From Algibacter sp045066735 (lineage in GTDB: Bacteria > Bacteroidota > Bacteroidia > Flavobacteriales > Flavobacteriaceae), in the NCBI RefSeq assembly GCF_045066735.1, contig NZ_JBISHH010000007.1, positions 124,001 to 188,000 of the forward strand: a stretch of 64,000 nt of DNA. Direction: 5' to 3'. Within the stretch, counting starts at the first letter, position 1. Each line of letters starts with the position of its first letter. Under the pieces are notes generated by a model. The model worked only from the letters and a program-made list of their open reading frames with translations, was not told where the DNA came from and ran no database searches. Of the stretch, positions 17,243-24,862 are shown in pieces. The translations under genes were made by a program, and so were the position numbers.

Positions 17243-18128
17243 TTAAATTCCAGTTATAATCTTTAAAGCTTTTTTTCGCTTTCGCGGAAATGTCTACGTT
17301 TGTGTATTGGTTTATGAAGTCTATGATGTCTCCATCTTTCTTAAAGTCTTTGGAAAACCATTGGAAAATTTTTGAAATTTTAATAGTGTTTTCCGAAAGC
17401 TCATTTCGTTCAGGGTCTTTTAAAAACTCTTGAGTTGCATTTGTAAGTTGTGTATCTAAATTGGAAGCAATAAACGCGGTGTTTTGTAATTTCGGACAAG
17501 ATACAGAAGCGCAAACAATAGCGAAATGAATGCGAGGTTCGTCCATTTTGCGTAATATTTCGTGTTCAATATCATTTAAGTTGAACCATTTGTTGCCTAG
17601 TTTCCAAAATCGTTGGTCCCACGGTTTATCAATGTCTTTTATACTTTTTATTGGGTAGTTTTTTAAAATTAAGTCTACCGTCATGGCGTTGTAGGCGTTA
17701 ATCCAATACGCAAGTAATTCTTCTTTTGAAAGCGTTTGAAAACTTTGGTCTGCGTAAATTTTACTTAGAGTGCTTATATAGGTTTTAAGCTTAAGTTGTT
17801 CTGTTTTAAACTCTTTGTAATTTACATGGCCAGATGCCGAAACGTTTTTCTGTAGAAGCTGTTCCCAAAGTTCATGTGGTGCTAAAATGTTTTTTTTAAG
17901 CTCAGGTTTTTTTGTACTTTCTTTAATTATTACTGCTGCTTTTTCTGGGTTTAATGTGTCTTTTTTTGCAGCAATATTTTCTTTAATAATTACTTGTTCT
18001 ACTGCACTAGTAGTGGTTTTTTTATCTAAAACTGGCGATATTACTTCTTGTGATGTTTCTGTTATATTTTTGGGCGTATGGCAGCTGAGCAAAAAAAAAC
18101 TAAAACAAATAAAAATTAAGTATTTCAT
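17235..18128 (-). CDS. DUF547 family lipoprotein in the ArsS operon
   Basis: A 297-residue protein with a lipoprotein signal (LLSC, Cys16), a Lys/Glu/Thr-rich linker (about 20-85) and a DUF547 domain carrying WINAYN, NDIEHEIL and HFAIVCASVSCPKL. These are the same motifs as in the paralogue at 2643-3359, so the putative Cys/His site is intact. It overlaps the desaturase-like gene by 4 bp and the glycosyltransferase by 8 bp. The reaction of DUF547 is unknown; its place here suggests an envelope step linked to the arsenosugar pathway (inference). Confidence 0.78.
   Translation of the reverse strand: MKYLIFICFSFFLLSCHTPKNITETSQEVISPVLDKKTTTSAVEQVIIKENIAAKKDTLNPEKAAVIIKESTKKPELKKNILAPHELWEQLLQKNVSASGHVNYKEFKTEQLKLKTYISTLSKIYADQSFQTLSKEELLAYWINAYNAMTVDLILKNYPIKSIKDIDKPWDQRFWKLGNKWFNLNDIEHEILRKMDEPRIHFAIVCASVSCPKLQNTAFIASNLDTQLTNATQEFLKDPERNELSENTIKISKIFQWFSKDFKKDGDIIDFINQYTNVDISAKAKKSFKDYNWNLNE
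17277..17288 (+). repeat. Recurrent motif CGCTTTCGCGGA (copy 1)
   Basis: A GC-rich 12-mer in an AT-rich context, here inside the 3' end of the DUF547 coding region. Identical copies lie at 35670-35681 and, on the minus strand, at 53595-53606; the first ten bases also occur at 29825-29834. Confidence 0.5.
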
Positions 18129-19006
18129 TTCTTTAACGGATAAAGTTCTTGGCTTATAAAATCTTTTGGGAATGTCTCATCATCTTCAAAACCTAATTCA
18201 ATATCTCTACCATCGTGAGGAATATAATCAGTTTTAAAAATGTAGTCCCAAATACTTAATGTTAGTCCGTAATTAACCCCAAACCTAACATCTTTCGGTA
18301 AGCTTTTTACATGATGCCAAATATGCATTTTAGGATTGTTAAATACGTATTTTAAAATGCCATAATCCCATCCTAAGTTGGCGTGATTTAAGTGGCCAAT
18401 AGCGATGCTGAAAAAATATACTATGGCAACGTCTTGTGCGCTGTAATTTGCAATTAATGCCAAAGGAATATAAAGTAGAGATTTGTAAACCACAGGCTCC
18501 ATCCAATGGTAGCGTAAATGTGCAGCAAAGCCCATTTCTTTTACCGAATGGTGGACTTTATGAAAATTCCAAAAGAACTCAAAACGGTGCAATAATCTAT
18601 GGGTGTTCCATTGTACAAAATCTGAAACTAAAAAGAAAATAACCAAACCTAACCACTTAGGTAAATCGTTAGCATTAAATAGTTGGAAATCATTCAACGA
18701 TAAGCCAATTGTTTTTAAAACATCATTTAAAAACTCCGCAGCTGTATTAGAAAGCGCAATGAGTATAATAAGATTTAAAAGAAAAAAGTTGAAAAACATA
18801 TAAAAGGTATCCAACCAAAAATCTTTTCTAAAAATAGATTGATTTTTACGCCACGGGAAAATGATTTCTAGTCCCCATACTATTAGAGAAATAGCAATTA
18901 ATCCATAAAAATAGTTATCCCAACTATTTTGAAAAAGTATCTCGTTTTTAAGATAACTCCAATAACCAGAATAGCCGTTTTTTATAATATCTAGATATTT
19001 CTCCAT
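18125..19006 (-). CDS. Fatty acid hydroxylase / sterol desaturase family membrane protein
   Basis: A 293-residue integral membrane protein with hydrophobic segments at about 30-50, 66-88 and 117-132, and the histidine clusters of the non-haem di-iron hydroxylase superfamily: HRLLH (136-140), HKVHH (149-153) and HIWHH (228-232), with further His in between. Members hydroxylate or desaturate lipids and sterols, and some cleave ether lipids; the substrate here is unknown. It is translationally coupled to DUF547 (4-bp overlap) and lies 14 bp after a tiny membrane protein. Its presence in an arsenosugar operon raises the possibility of a lipid-linked product (inference). Confidence 0.82.
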   Translation of the reverse strand: MEKYLDIIKNGYSGYWSYLKNEILFQNSWDNYFYGLIAISLIVWGLEIIFPWRKNQSIFRKDFWLDTFYMFFNFFLLNLIILIALSNTAAEFLNDVLKTIGLSLNDFQLFNANDLPKWLGLVIFFLVSDFVQWNTHRLLHRFEFFWNFHKVHHSVKEMGFAAHLRYHWMEPVVYKSLLYIPLALIANYSAQDVAIVYFFSIAIGHLNHANLGWDYGILKYVFNNPKMHIWHHVKSLPKDVRFGVNYGLTLSIWDYIFKTDYIPHDGRDIELGFEDDETFPKDFISQELYPLKK

Positions 19007-19020
19007 AGGTTGCTCTAAGC

Positions 19021-19224
19021 TTATACGCCAAATCGTTTTTTATCTTTATATATTTTAAATAAATTATAGGCAAAGGATAAACCAGCTATAACCCATATTA
19101 CTCTGTAGACCCAGATATTTATTTTCATATCAAACAACACACCTTGCTTTTCGTCCAACAGAAAACTAGCCAATACTTTATATATAGATAGTGCTATTAT
19201 AATAAGAGGTAATACTATTTTCAA
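19021..19224 (-). CDS. Small two-helix membrane protein (67 residues)
   Basis: Two hydrophobic stretches (about 3-19 and 36-57) are joined by a short polar loop, and the C-terminus is basic (KIYKDKKRFGV). I recognise no family. I accept it as a gene because it fills the only space between the nucleoside phosphorylase (1 bp away) and the hydroxylase-like gene (14 bp away), all on one strand. It may be an accessory to the neighbouring membrane enzyme. Confidence 0.6.
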   Translation of the reverse strand: MKIVLPLIIIALSIYKVLASFLLDEKQGVLFDMKINIWVYRVIWVIAGLSFAYNLFKIYKDKKRFGV

Positions 19225-19225
19225 A

Positions 19226-20038
19226 TTAAATGGATTTTATTAATTCTTTAAAAAGCGTAATCATTTCTGGTTCTGCTTTACCAGCCATAGCAATAATTTC
19301 ACTAATGTCAACCGGTTTTAAATTCTTTGGATCGCACTCATCTGTTAACACAGAAACAGCAGCAACTTTTAAGCCTAAATGGTTAGCAACAATAATTTCG
19401 GGAACTGTACTCATACCCACAGCATCGGCGCCAATAATTTTTAACATGCGGTATTCTGCTCGTGTTTCTAATTGCGGGCCAACAACACTAGCGTAAACGC
19501 CTTCGTGAAGTTTTATGTTATTTGCTTTAGCAATAGCTTTAAATTTGTTGTTAATTTCGGTGTCGTAGGGTGCACTCATATCAGCAAAGCGTTCTCCTAA
19601 TAATTCAGCTCCTTTAAAAGCTAATGGAGACCCGCCTTGTAAATTAATATGGTCGTCGATAAGCATGAGCTCACCTTTTTTGTAATCTAAATTGATGGCA
19701 CCTGAAGCGTTCGAGACTAACAAGGTTTTTATGCCTAATTTTTCCATAATACGCACAGGGTATGTTACATCTTGCAGGGTGTAACCTTCGTAGATATGAA
19801 AGCGACCTTGCATAACAATTACTTTTTTACCTTCTAATTCACCATAAATAAGCTTCCCTTTGTGGAACTCTACCGTGGCAGTGGGGAAATTTGGGATGTG
19901 ATTGTAGCTTACTTCTTTTATAATGTTTATTTCATTTACAAGTTGGCCCAATCCGGTGCCGAGAATAATGCCTATTTCTGGGCTTTCAAATCCTTTTCCT
20001 TTTAAATAATTAACCGTTTCTTCTATAAATTCAATCAT
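19226..20038 (-). CDS. Purine nucleoside phosphorylase, trimeric type
   Basis: A 270-residue PNP/MTAP-superfamily enzyme: nucleoside plus phosphate gives free base plus pentose-1-phosphate. Seen are the phosphate loop GTGLG (27-31), GRFHIYEG, NASGAIN, VGPQLETRAEY (186-196, with the base-binding Glu191) and GMSTVPE (208-214). The base-contact loop reads TDECD (232-236); where 6-oxopurine PNPs have Asn (Asn243 in human PNP), this one has Asp, a change known to favour adenine nucleosides. It overlaps the TIGR04282-like gene by 8 bp. In the ArsS context it could split 5'-deoxy-5'-dimethylarsinoyl-adenosine (inference), but it may also be the cell's general PNP. Confidence 0.9.
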   Translation of the reverse strand: MIEFIEETVNYLKGKGFESPEIGIILGTGLGQLVNEINIIKEVSYNHIPNFPTATVEFHKGKLIYGELEGKKVIVMQGRFHIYEGYTLQDVTYPVRIMEKLGIKTLLVSNASGAINLDYKKGELMLIDDHINLQGGSPLAFKGAELLGERFADMSAPYDTEINNKFKAIAKANNIKLHEGVYASVVGPQLETRAEYRMLKIIGADAVGMSTVPEIIVANHLGLKVAAVSVLTDECDPKNLKPVDISEIIAMAGKAEPEMITLFKELIKSI

Positions 20039-20660
20039 GTAATTGTTTTAGTTTTTCTTGTAACTCTATGTTAGATTGATAAAATTTTGAAGCTATTAAA
20101 TCTTCAAAAGTATCAATGTCATTTAAAGTCTCTAAAGTACTAAAAGTTACTCGATTTTGTTTTAATTCAGCCAGGGTTTCTTCTAATAAATTATCCTGAC
20201 TCCAAGGTTTATTTTGAAATACAAAATCATGGAATTTGGAAAAACCAACAAGGTAGTATCCGCCATCTTCAGCAGGTCCAAAAACAACATCTTTAGTCCG
20301 TAATTCTTGTAACCCAGCATTAATTTGAGACTCCGTGATATCGGGTAAATCCGAACCTATTAGCACAATTCTCTCATAGCCATCTTGAAAGCCTTGCTTA
20401 AATGCGTTTTGCATACGCTCACCTAAATCTATGCCATGTTGCACGGTTTTGTATTCATCTTGCCACATATTTTTTACTACCGCTTCAGAAAAATAAATAC
20501 GCTTATCCGTTTTTAGATTTTTAATCGCTTTTTCTGTAACGTTTACTAATTGAGCATAAACATCAAAGGCTGCTTGATTTCCTATAGTTGCTGCCAGTCG
20601 GGTTTTTACTTTACCTAGTTTTATGTTTTTTACAAAAACAATAACGAGTTCTTTATTCAT
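20031..20660 (-). CDS. DUF2064 / TIGR04282-like arsenosugar-associated nucleotidyl- or glycosyltransferase
   Basis: A 209-residue GT-A-like protein of the TIGR04282 group, which co-occurs with ArsS. The N-terminal nucleotide-binding signature GKVKTRL (16-22) is intact. IGSDLPDI and FGPAEDGGYYLVG supply the conserved acidic and glycine residues. The family resembles CofC/MobA nucleotidyltransferases, so it may make an activated sugar or transfer one; the substrate is unproven. It overlaps both neighbours by 8 bp. A diverged relative is encoded at 28110-28799 in the same operon. Confidence 0.83.
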   Translation of the reverse strand: MNKELVIVFVKNIKLGKVKTRLAATIGNQAAFDVYAQLVNVTEKAIKNLKTDKRIYFSEAVVKNMWQDEYKTVQHGIDLGERMQNAFKQGFQDGYERIVLIGSDLPDITESQINAGLQELRTKDVVFGPAEDGGYYLVGFSKFHDFVFQNKPWSQDNLLEETLAELKQNRVTFSTLETLNDIDTFEDLIASKFYQSNIELQEKLKQLHD

Positions 20661-21147
20661 ATACTTTTATTCCTTTTTGTAACCACTTGCTCCATGTTTT
20701 ATTGAAGGTATGGATACTATCTGTTTCTTTTTCTTGTTTATTATAAACGGGAAAATCATTGCTTTTCCATTGAAAAATACCGCCGTATAAATTTTCAACA
20801 TGTTTGTATCCTGCTTTTTTAAGGCTATCTGCAATAGATTCCGATCGAATACCAACGGAGCAATACACCACTATTTTGGTGTCTTTATTCGGTACTTTTT
20901 TATAAACACTATCTATTTTAAAATGATCGTAACCAATGTGAATTGCATTTTTTAAATGACTCGTTTCGTATTCTTTTAGTTCTCTAGAATCGAGAATTAT
21001 AGCATTGTTTTTTGGCATCGCTAATTCTTGCACGCTTATGTAGGGCACGCTATTATCGTTGTATTGTTTTAATAGTTTGTCAATTGATTTTTGAGCAAAC
21101 ACAGAAAAACCATGCAGGATTAATAATAAGAATAAGGTTTGTTTCAT
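20653..21147 (-). CDS. Secreted rhodanese-like sulfurtransferase
   Basis: A 164-residue single-domain rhodanese with a signal peptide (about 1-18, SVFA), so it is probably periplasmic. The active loop is CSVGIRS with catalytic Cys96, followed by the typical YKHVENLYGGIFQW. Rhodaneses carry persulfide sulfur; arsenate reductases also use this fold, but the loop here is the six-residue rhodanese type. It overlaps the TIGR04282-like gene by 8 bp. Possible roles are sulfur transfer to or from a thioarsenical, or thiol handling (inference). Confidence 0.83.
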   Translation of the reverse strand: MKQTLFLLLILHGFSVFAQKSIDKLLKQYNDNSVPYISVQELAMPKNNAIILDSRELKEYETSHLKNAIHIGYDHFKIDSVYKKVPNKDTKIVVYCSVGIRSESIADSLKKAGYKHVENLYGGIFQWKSNDFPVYNKQEKETDSIHTFNKTWSKWLQKGIKVYE

Positions 21148-21199
21148 GTTGATTTAGTCTCTCAAATTTAATAAAATTACATTTGGTAGTGATTTTGGT

Positions 21200-22030
21200 T
21201 TAAATAATATTAACACCAAAACCTTGTAAGCCACTTTCAATGGCTGGTAAAATTTCTGTATTATCCCAAATTCCGGTAACAATAGTTCTTGCATATTCTT
21301 TAGGAAGCAAGCCGTTTAACATGAGTTTGTTTGTTAATCTGTAATTATAATTTAAACTATAATGCTTAAAACTGAATGTGTTTTGCGAATCGTCTAAAAT
21401 AGCATACCACACGTTTGGGCTACCATCGTTTGCAGGCATACCAATAACACCTGGGTTTAGCCATAGTTTATCGTCGTGCTTATCTTGGAAAGGTAATCCA
21501 CAATGTCCGCCAATAACAACATCAAATTCATTACCATTAAAACTCGGCGCTTTGGCATCCCAAGGTGTGGATTTGAAAATAAATTCTGATGTATTTTCAT
21601 AAGAACCATGAACGACTAAAACCTCCCTGTTAGCATAATTAAACGTAATATGGTCAGGTATCGTGTTAATGAAGTTTAGCGAATCTTTAGAAAGTTTACT
21701 TTGCGCATAAGGATACCATTGTTGCGAAAAACCATCACAGCGTGATCCTTTTCGAAAATCGCAACCACAATCTGTAGCACCTTCGCTAAGTTGTACTTCT
21801 ACATTACCCGCAATACTTTTGGCGTTCCATATTTTAAATAGCTGCACAGTTTCTTCGGGCTGTGCACAATAACCAACAATGTCGCCTGTACAGATGCAAT
21901 GCTCTGGCGGAATATTTTCTTTCTCTGCAATTTGCTTGAGTGCTTCTAGAGCCTGAAGGTTGCTGTAAACACCTCCAAAAAGTAAAACTTTACCAGAAAT
22001 TTGACTTAATTCTTCTATTTTTTTATCCAT
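21200..22030 (-). CDS. Metallophosphoesterase family protein with altered motif I and many cysteines
   Basis: A 276-residue calcineurin-like fold protein. Motif II GD (49-50, CTGDIVGYC), motif III GN (75-76), VVHGS (His141), GGHCGLPF (174-181) and LNPGVIG are present, but motif I reads FGGVYSN (18-24) where (S/G)DIHGN is expected, so the usual metal ligands Asp and His are replaced by Gly and Tyr. Cysteines are unusually frequent (45, 47, 55, 88, 90, 98, 177). I chose the ATG at 22028-22030, giving a 16-bp overlap with the symporter gene; an upstream ATG at 22057 would add nine residues. It may be a phosphatase of the pathway or a non-catalytic relative. Confidence 0.78.
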   Translation of the reverse strand: MDKKIEELSQISGKVLLFGGVYSNLQALEALKQIAEKENIPPEHCICTGDIVGYCAQPEETVQLFKIWNAKSIAGNVEVQLSEGATDCGCDFRKGSRCDGFSQQWYPYAQSKLSKDSLNFINTIPDHITFNYANREVLVVHGSYENTSEFIFKSTPWDAKAPSFNGNEFDVVIGGHCGLPFQDKHDDKLWLNPGVIGMPANDGSPNVWYAILDDSQNTFSFKHYSLNYNYRLTNKLMLNGLLPKEYARTIVTGIWDNTEILPAIESGLQGFGVNII

Positions 22031-23358
22031 TTTGGAATAATATATAATGTGATACAACTTAAAACGCCCCAGAAATTAATCCAAAGTAAATTGGCATATT
22101 TTCCTTGTGTAAAAATGAGTGATTCTGGGAATATGTTTAATACTAAAATGATGCCGAAAACTAATCCACAACTTACGCTGAGGTAATAACTTATTTTAGG
22201 AACATCCATATTCCAAAATAGAAATACAGGCGTTAAACCAATAACCATAGTTCCTGATATGGTTGTGGCCGATAATATTTCAGCATTTAAAAAAACGGGT
22301 ATGGTACCCAAAACTGCAATAAGTATCATAGAAATACGCCCGAATGTTACGTTTTTTCCTAAGTTTAAATCGATAGATAGTAACTTGGAAAACGACGAAA
22401 ACGTGGAATCTAGAGTTGAGGCAGCCGAGGTAATCATTATAAAATTAATAATAATTAAAATAAATACGCCAAAGGCTTTGCCAACCTTTACAGCAGCTTG
22501 GCCTTGCATATTTTGAGTCTGCGCATATACACCAATGATGCTAAATAAAATAATGCAAAGTGCACCCAAAACACTAGCGATTAAAAAACTTCTTCTTGTA
22601 ACTTTAGGAGAGCTTATAAATGCTCTGTCTGTAAGTACAGGGTCGTGAAAAGGATAGCTAAACGATTGAATAATAGCTGCGAAAAATAGGTTTAAACCGA
22701 GTTCGAAACTCCATGTTCCAGATGAAAAAATGTCTTGAGTTGAGAAATCTTCGATTGAAAATATATGATATAAAATAATGAAAAGTAACACCGAAAATAA
22801 TCCCATTTGGATGACGTCGGTAAAAATAGAGCTACTCAACCCGCCTTTTAAAGCATAAGCTAAAGTTAGAAATGTAAATAGTATAATGGACCAATAATAA
22901 GGGTCGCTTCTTGGCTCTCCAAAGTAACTGCCAATAACCATGGTGTTACTCCAAACTTCGTTAAACAGTCTAAAAGCAATTAAAATTGAAAAAATAGCCA
23001 TAGCGCCTTTTCCAAATTTTGTAGTTAAAAAATGATGAATACTCTCAAAACCACCTTTTACTCTTAGTTGATAAAGCAAAATACCTGCAACAGCAAAAGA
23101 TAGATAATACCCAGCATAAGCAACACCACCTACTAGACCAAATTGCAAACCTAGGTTTGCTGCATTGGTAATGCTTTTAGCAAAAATCCATGAGATTATT
23201 AGGCTTCCCGTTAAAACTATGGTGCCTGGTTTTTTTAATCTTTTGGTAGCTTTAAAAAACTGATCTGTTGTTTTAGCAAATGGCGATATAAAAAATAAAA
23301 TCAAACTCGATGTTATAATTAATAGCCATTGCATTGTGCTTGTGTCTATATTATTCAT
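22015..23358 (-). CDS. Sodium:solute symporter (SSS family)
   Basis: A 447-residue inner-membrane protein with about 12-13 hydrophobic segments. The N-terminal region (WIFAKSITNAANLGLQFGL, GGVAYAGYYLSF) and the later ASTLDSTFSSFSKLLSIDL are typical of the SSS family, whose members import sugars, amino acids, vitamins or organic acids with sodium. The substrate cannot be read. It overlaps SusD by 8 bp upstream and the phosphoesterase downstream, so it is translationally linked to both, which suggests that outer- and inner-membrane transport of one compound is encoded together. Confidence 0.85.
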   Translation of the reverse strand: MNNIDTSTMQWLLIITSSLILFFISPFAKTTDQFFKATKRLKKPGTIVLTGSLIISWIFAKSITNAANLGLQFGLVGGVAYAGYYLSFAVAGILLYQLRVKGGFESIHHFLTTKFGKGAMAIFSILIAFRLFNEVWSNTMVIGSYFGEPRSDPYYWSIILFTFLTLAYALKGGLSSSIFTDVIQMGLFSVLLFIILYHIFSIEDFSTQDIFSSGTWSFELGLNLFFAAIIQSFSYPFHDPVLTDRAFISSPKVTRRSFLIASVLGALCIILFSIIGVYAQTQNMQGQAAVKVGKAFGVFILIIINFIMITSAASTLDSTFSSFSKLLSIDLNLGKNVTFGRISMILIAVLGTIPVFLNAEILSATTISGTMVIGLTPVFLFWNMDVPKISYYLSVSCGLVFGIILVLNIFPESLIFTQGKYANLLWINFWGVLSCITLYIIPKWIKK

Positions 23359-24793
23359 TCCACCAAACGGGTATATTGATACTGTTGTTATCTGTGTTTA
23401 ATGCAGCTTTCGAGTAGTTTTCTGCATTTAATGTTTCTTCTTCCGCTGGATAAGGCATTCTTAGTGGAATAAGATTATTATTTAAACTTGCAGAAATAGT
23501 TCTTAATTCAGGAAATCCAGTTCTGTTATACTCAATCCAACCTTCATAACCGTTTATAATATTTGCAATCCATTTTTGCGTTATAATTTGTTCTAATGGT
23601 GTTTTTGTTACGTGGTTATAAGCGGCATTTCCTATAAGATAAGTGTTTGGTAATGCCGTATTCCAATATTCAAAAGCTAGAGTAACTCCGGTTTCATATA
23701 GTTGTTGAGCATCTGCTGTAATTAATTTTTTTTCAGCAGCTTCAGCTAACGCAAAATGGACTTCCCAAGCAGTTATAAAATTAGCGTCTAGGGTAGAAGA
23801 GTCTTCACGAAAAGCGGTTCCTGCTAAAGAATAATTACCTAAAGATACCGATGTTGAGGTAGGGTCTATACCATTTAATAAACCATTGTATTCATTTGCA
23901 GTTGAATTAGAAAAAGGTTTAAATAGCGTACTTATTCTTGTATCCTCTAAACCAATTAAAATGTCTTCCATTGTTTTAGAAAGCACAAAGTTGTTGAAGT
24001 CTCCAGCTCTCAATTGGGATAGTCTAAAGCTGTTGGGGTTGGAGTTTGTGAAGTTAAAAATGGCATTTTCCGAATTTTCTGTTATATAAAGATTATCATT
24101 ATAAAGTTCTTGTAGTCTTTCAGAAACATTTTCTTTATCCGAAATTCTTATTAGGTATTTTATTTTTAATGAATTTGCGAAACGAATCCAACCTTCTAAA
24201 TCGCCATTAAATAAAATATCACCTTCAAGAGTAATGGCATTTGTGTAATTTTGGATTGCTGCAATACCTTTATCGAGGTTGTCTAGAATGCCTCCTTCAT
24301 TTAAGTAGATTTCTTCTTGCTTATCGTATGCAGGCGCAACCATATTAGTTGCACCGTTAAAGGCTTCAAAATAAGGAACGTCTCCAAACAAATCTGTTAA
24401 TCCTGCAGCCATGTAAGCTTTTAGAATTAAGGCCGGTCCTTCGTAAACTTTAAAGGCCTCGATAGTTCTAGATTGATTTAGTATAATGTCGTTATCCCTT
24501 AAATTTTTGTAAAATATTGGCCAAGGATTCCCTCCTAATTGCGGTGATTTAAGGGCGTGTCTGTCAAATAAATTAAAATCTAAGGCTGTTCGATGTTGGG
24601 ATAATAAATCGCCGGCAACAAAACCTTCGTAGCTCATCTCTTCCCCGAAATTATAAATAACCTGCCTCAATAAAAGACTTGGTTGCACTGAGCTTGGTGA
24701 ATTAGGGTTTGTGTTTATGGATTCAAAATCTTTTGTACAACTTATTAGCAGTGTTAAGCTAAAGATTGAAAGTATGTATATAGTTCTTTTCAT
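23351..24793 (-). CDS. SusD/RagB-type outer-membrane lipoprotein
   Basis: A 480-residue lipoprotein (lipobox LISC, Cys19) of the SusD-like_2 branch: the mature N-terminus carries INTNPN (26-31), then SLLLRQVIYNFGEE, and helical TPR-like segments follow. Such proteins form the lid of a SusC transporter and bind the substrate at the cell surface. This branch is not restricted to glycans. It is paired with the SusC gene 69 bp upstream and overlaps the symporter gene by 8 bp. No glycoside hydrolase is adjacent, so the cargo is unlikely to be a polymer. Confidence 0.87.
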   Translation of the reverse strand: MKRTIYILSIFSLTLLISCTKDFESINTNPNSPSSVQPSLLLRQVIYNFGEEMSYEGFVAGDLLSQHRTALDFNLFDRHALKSPQLGGNPWPIFYKNLRDNDIILNQSRTIEAFKVYEGPALILKAYMAAGLTDLFGDVPYFEAFNGATNMVAPAYDKQEEIYLNEGGILDNLDKGIAAIQNYTNAITLEGDILFNGDLEGWIRFANSLKIKYLIRISDKENVSERLQELYNDNLYITENSENAIFNFTNSNPNSFRLSQLRAGDFNNFVLSKTMEDILIGLEDTRISTLFKPFSNSTANEYNGLLNGIDPTSTSVSLGNYSLAGTAFREDSSTLDANFITAWEVHFALAEAAEKKLITADAQQLYETGVTLAFEYWNTALPNTYLIGNAAYNHVTKTPLEQIITQKWIANIINGYEGWIEYNRTGFPELRTISASLNNNLIPLRMPYPAEEETLNAENYSKAALNTDNNSINIPVWWNE

Positions 24794-24862
24794 CTAAAAT
24801 TTTATTTTCATTCTCTTAAAAAGGAGAGAAGCGTTATTGATTTGTTTTAACTTTCGTGAGAA

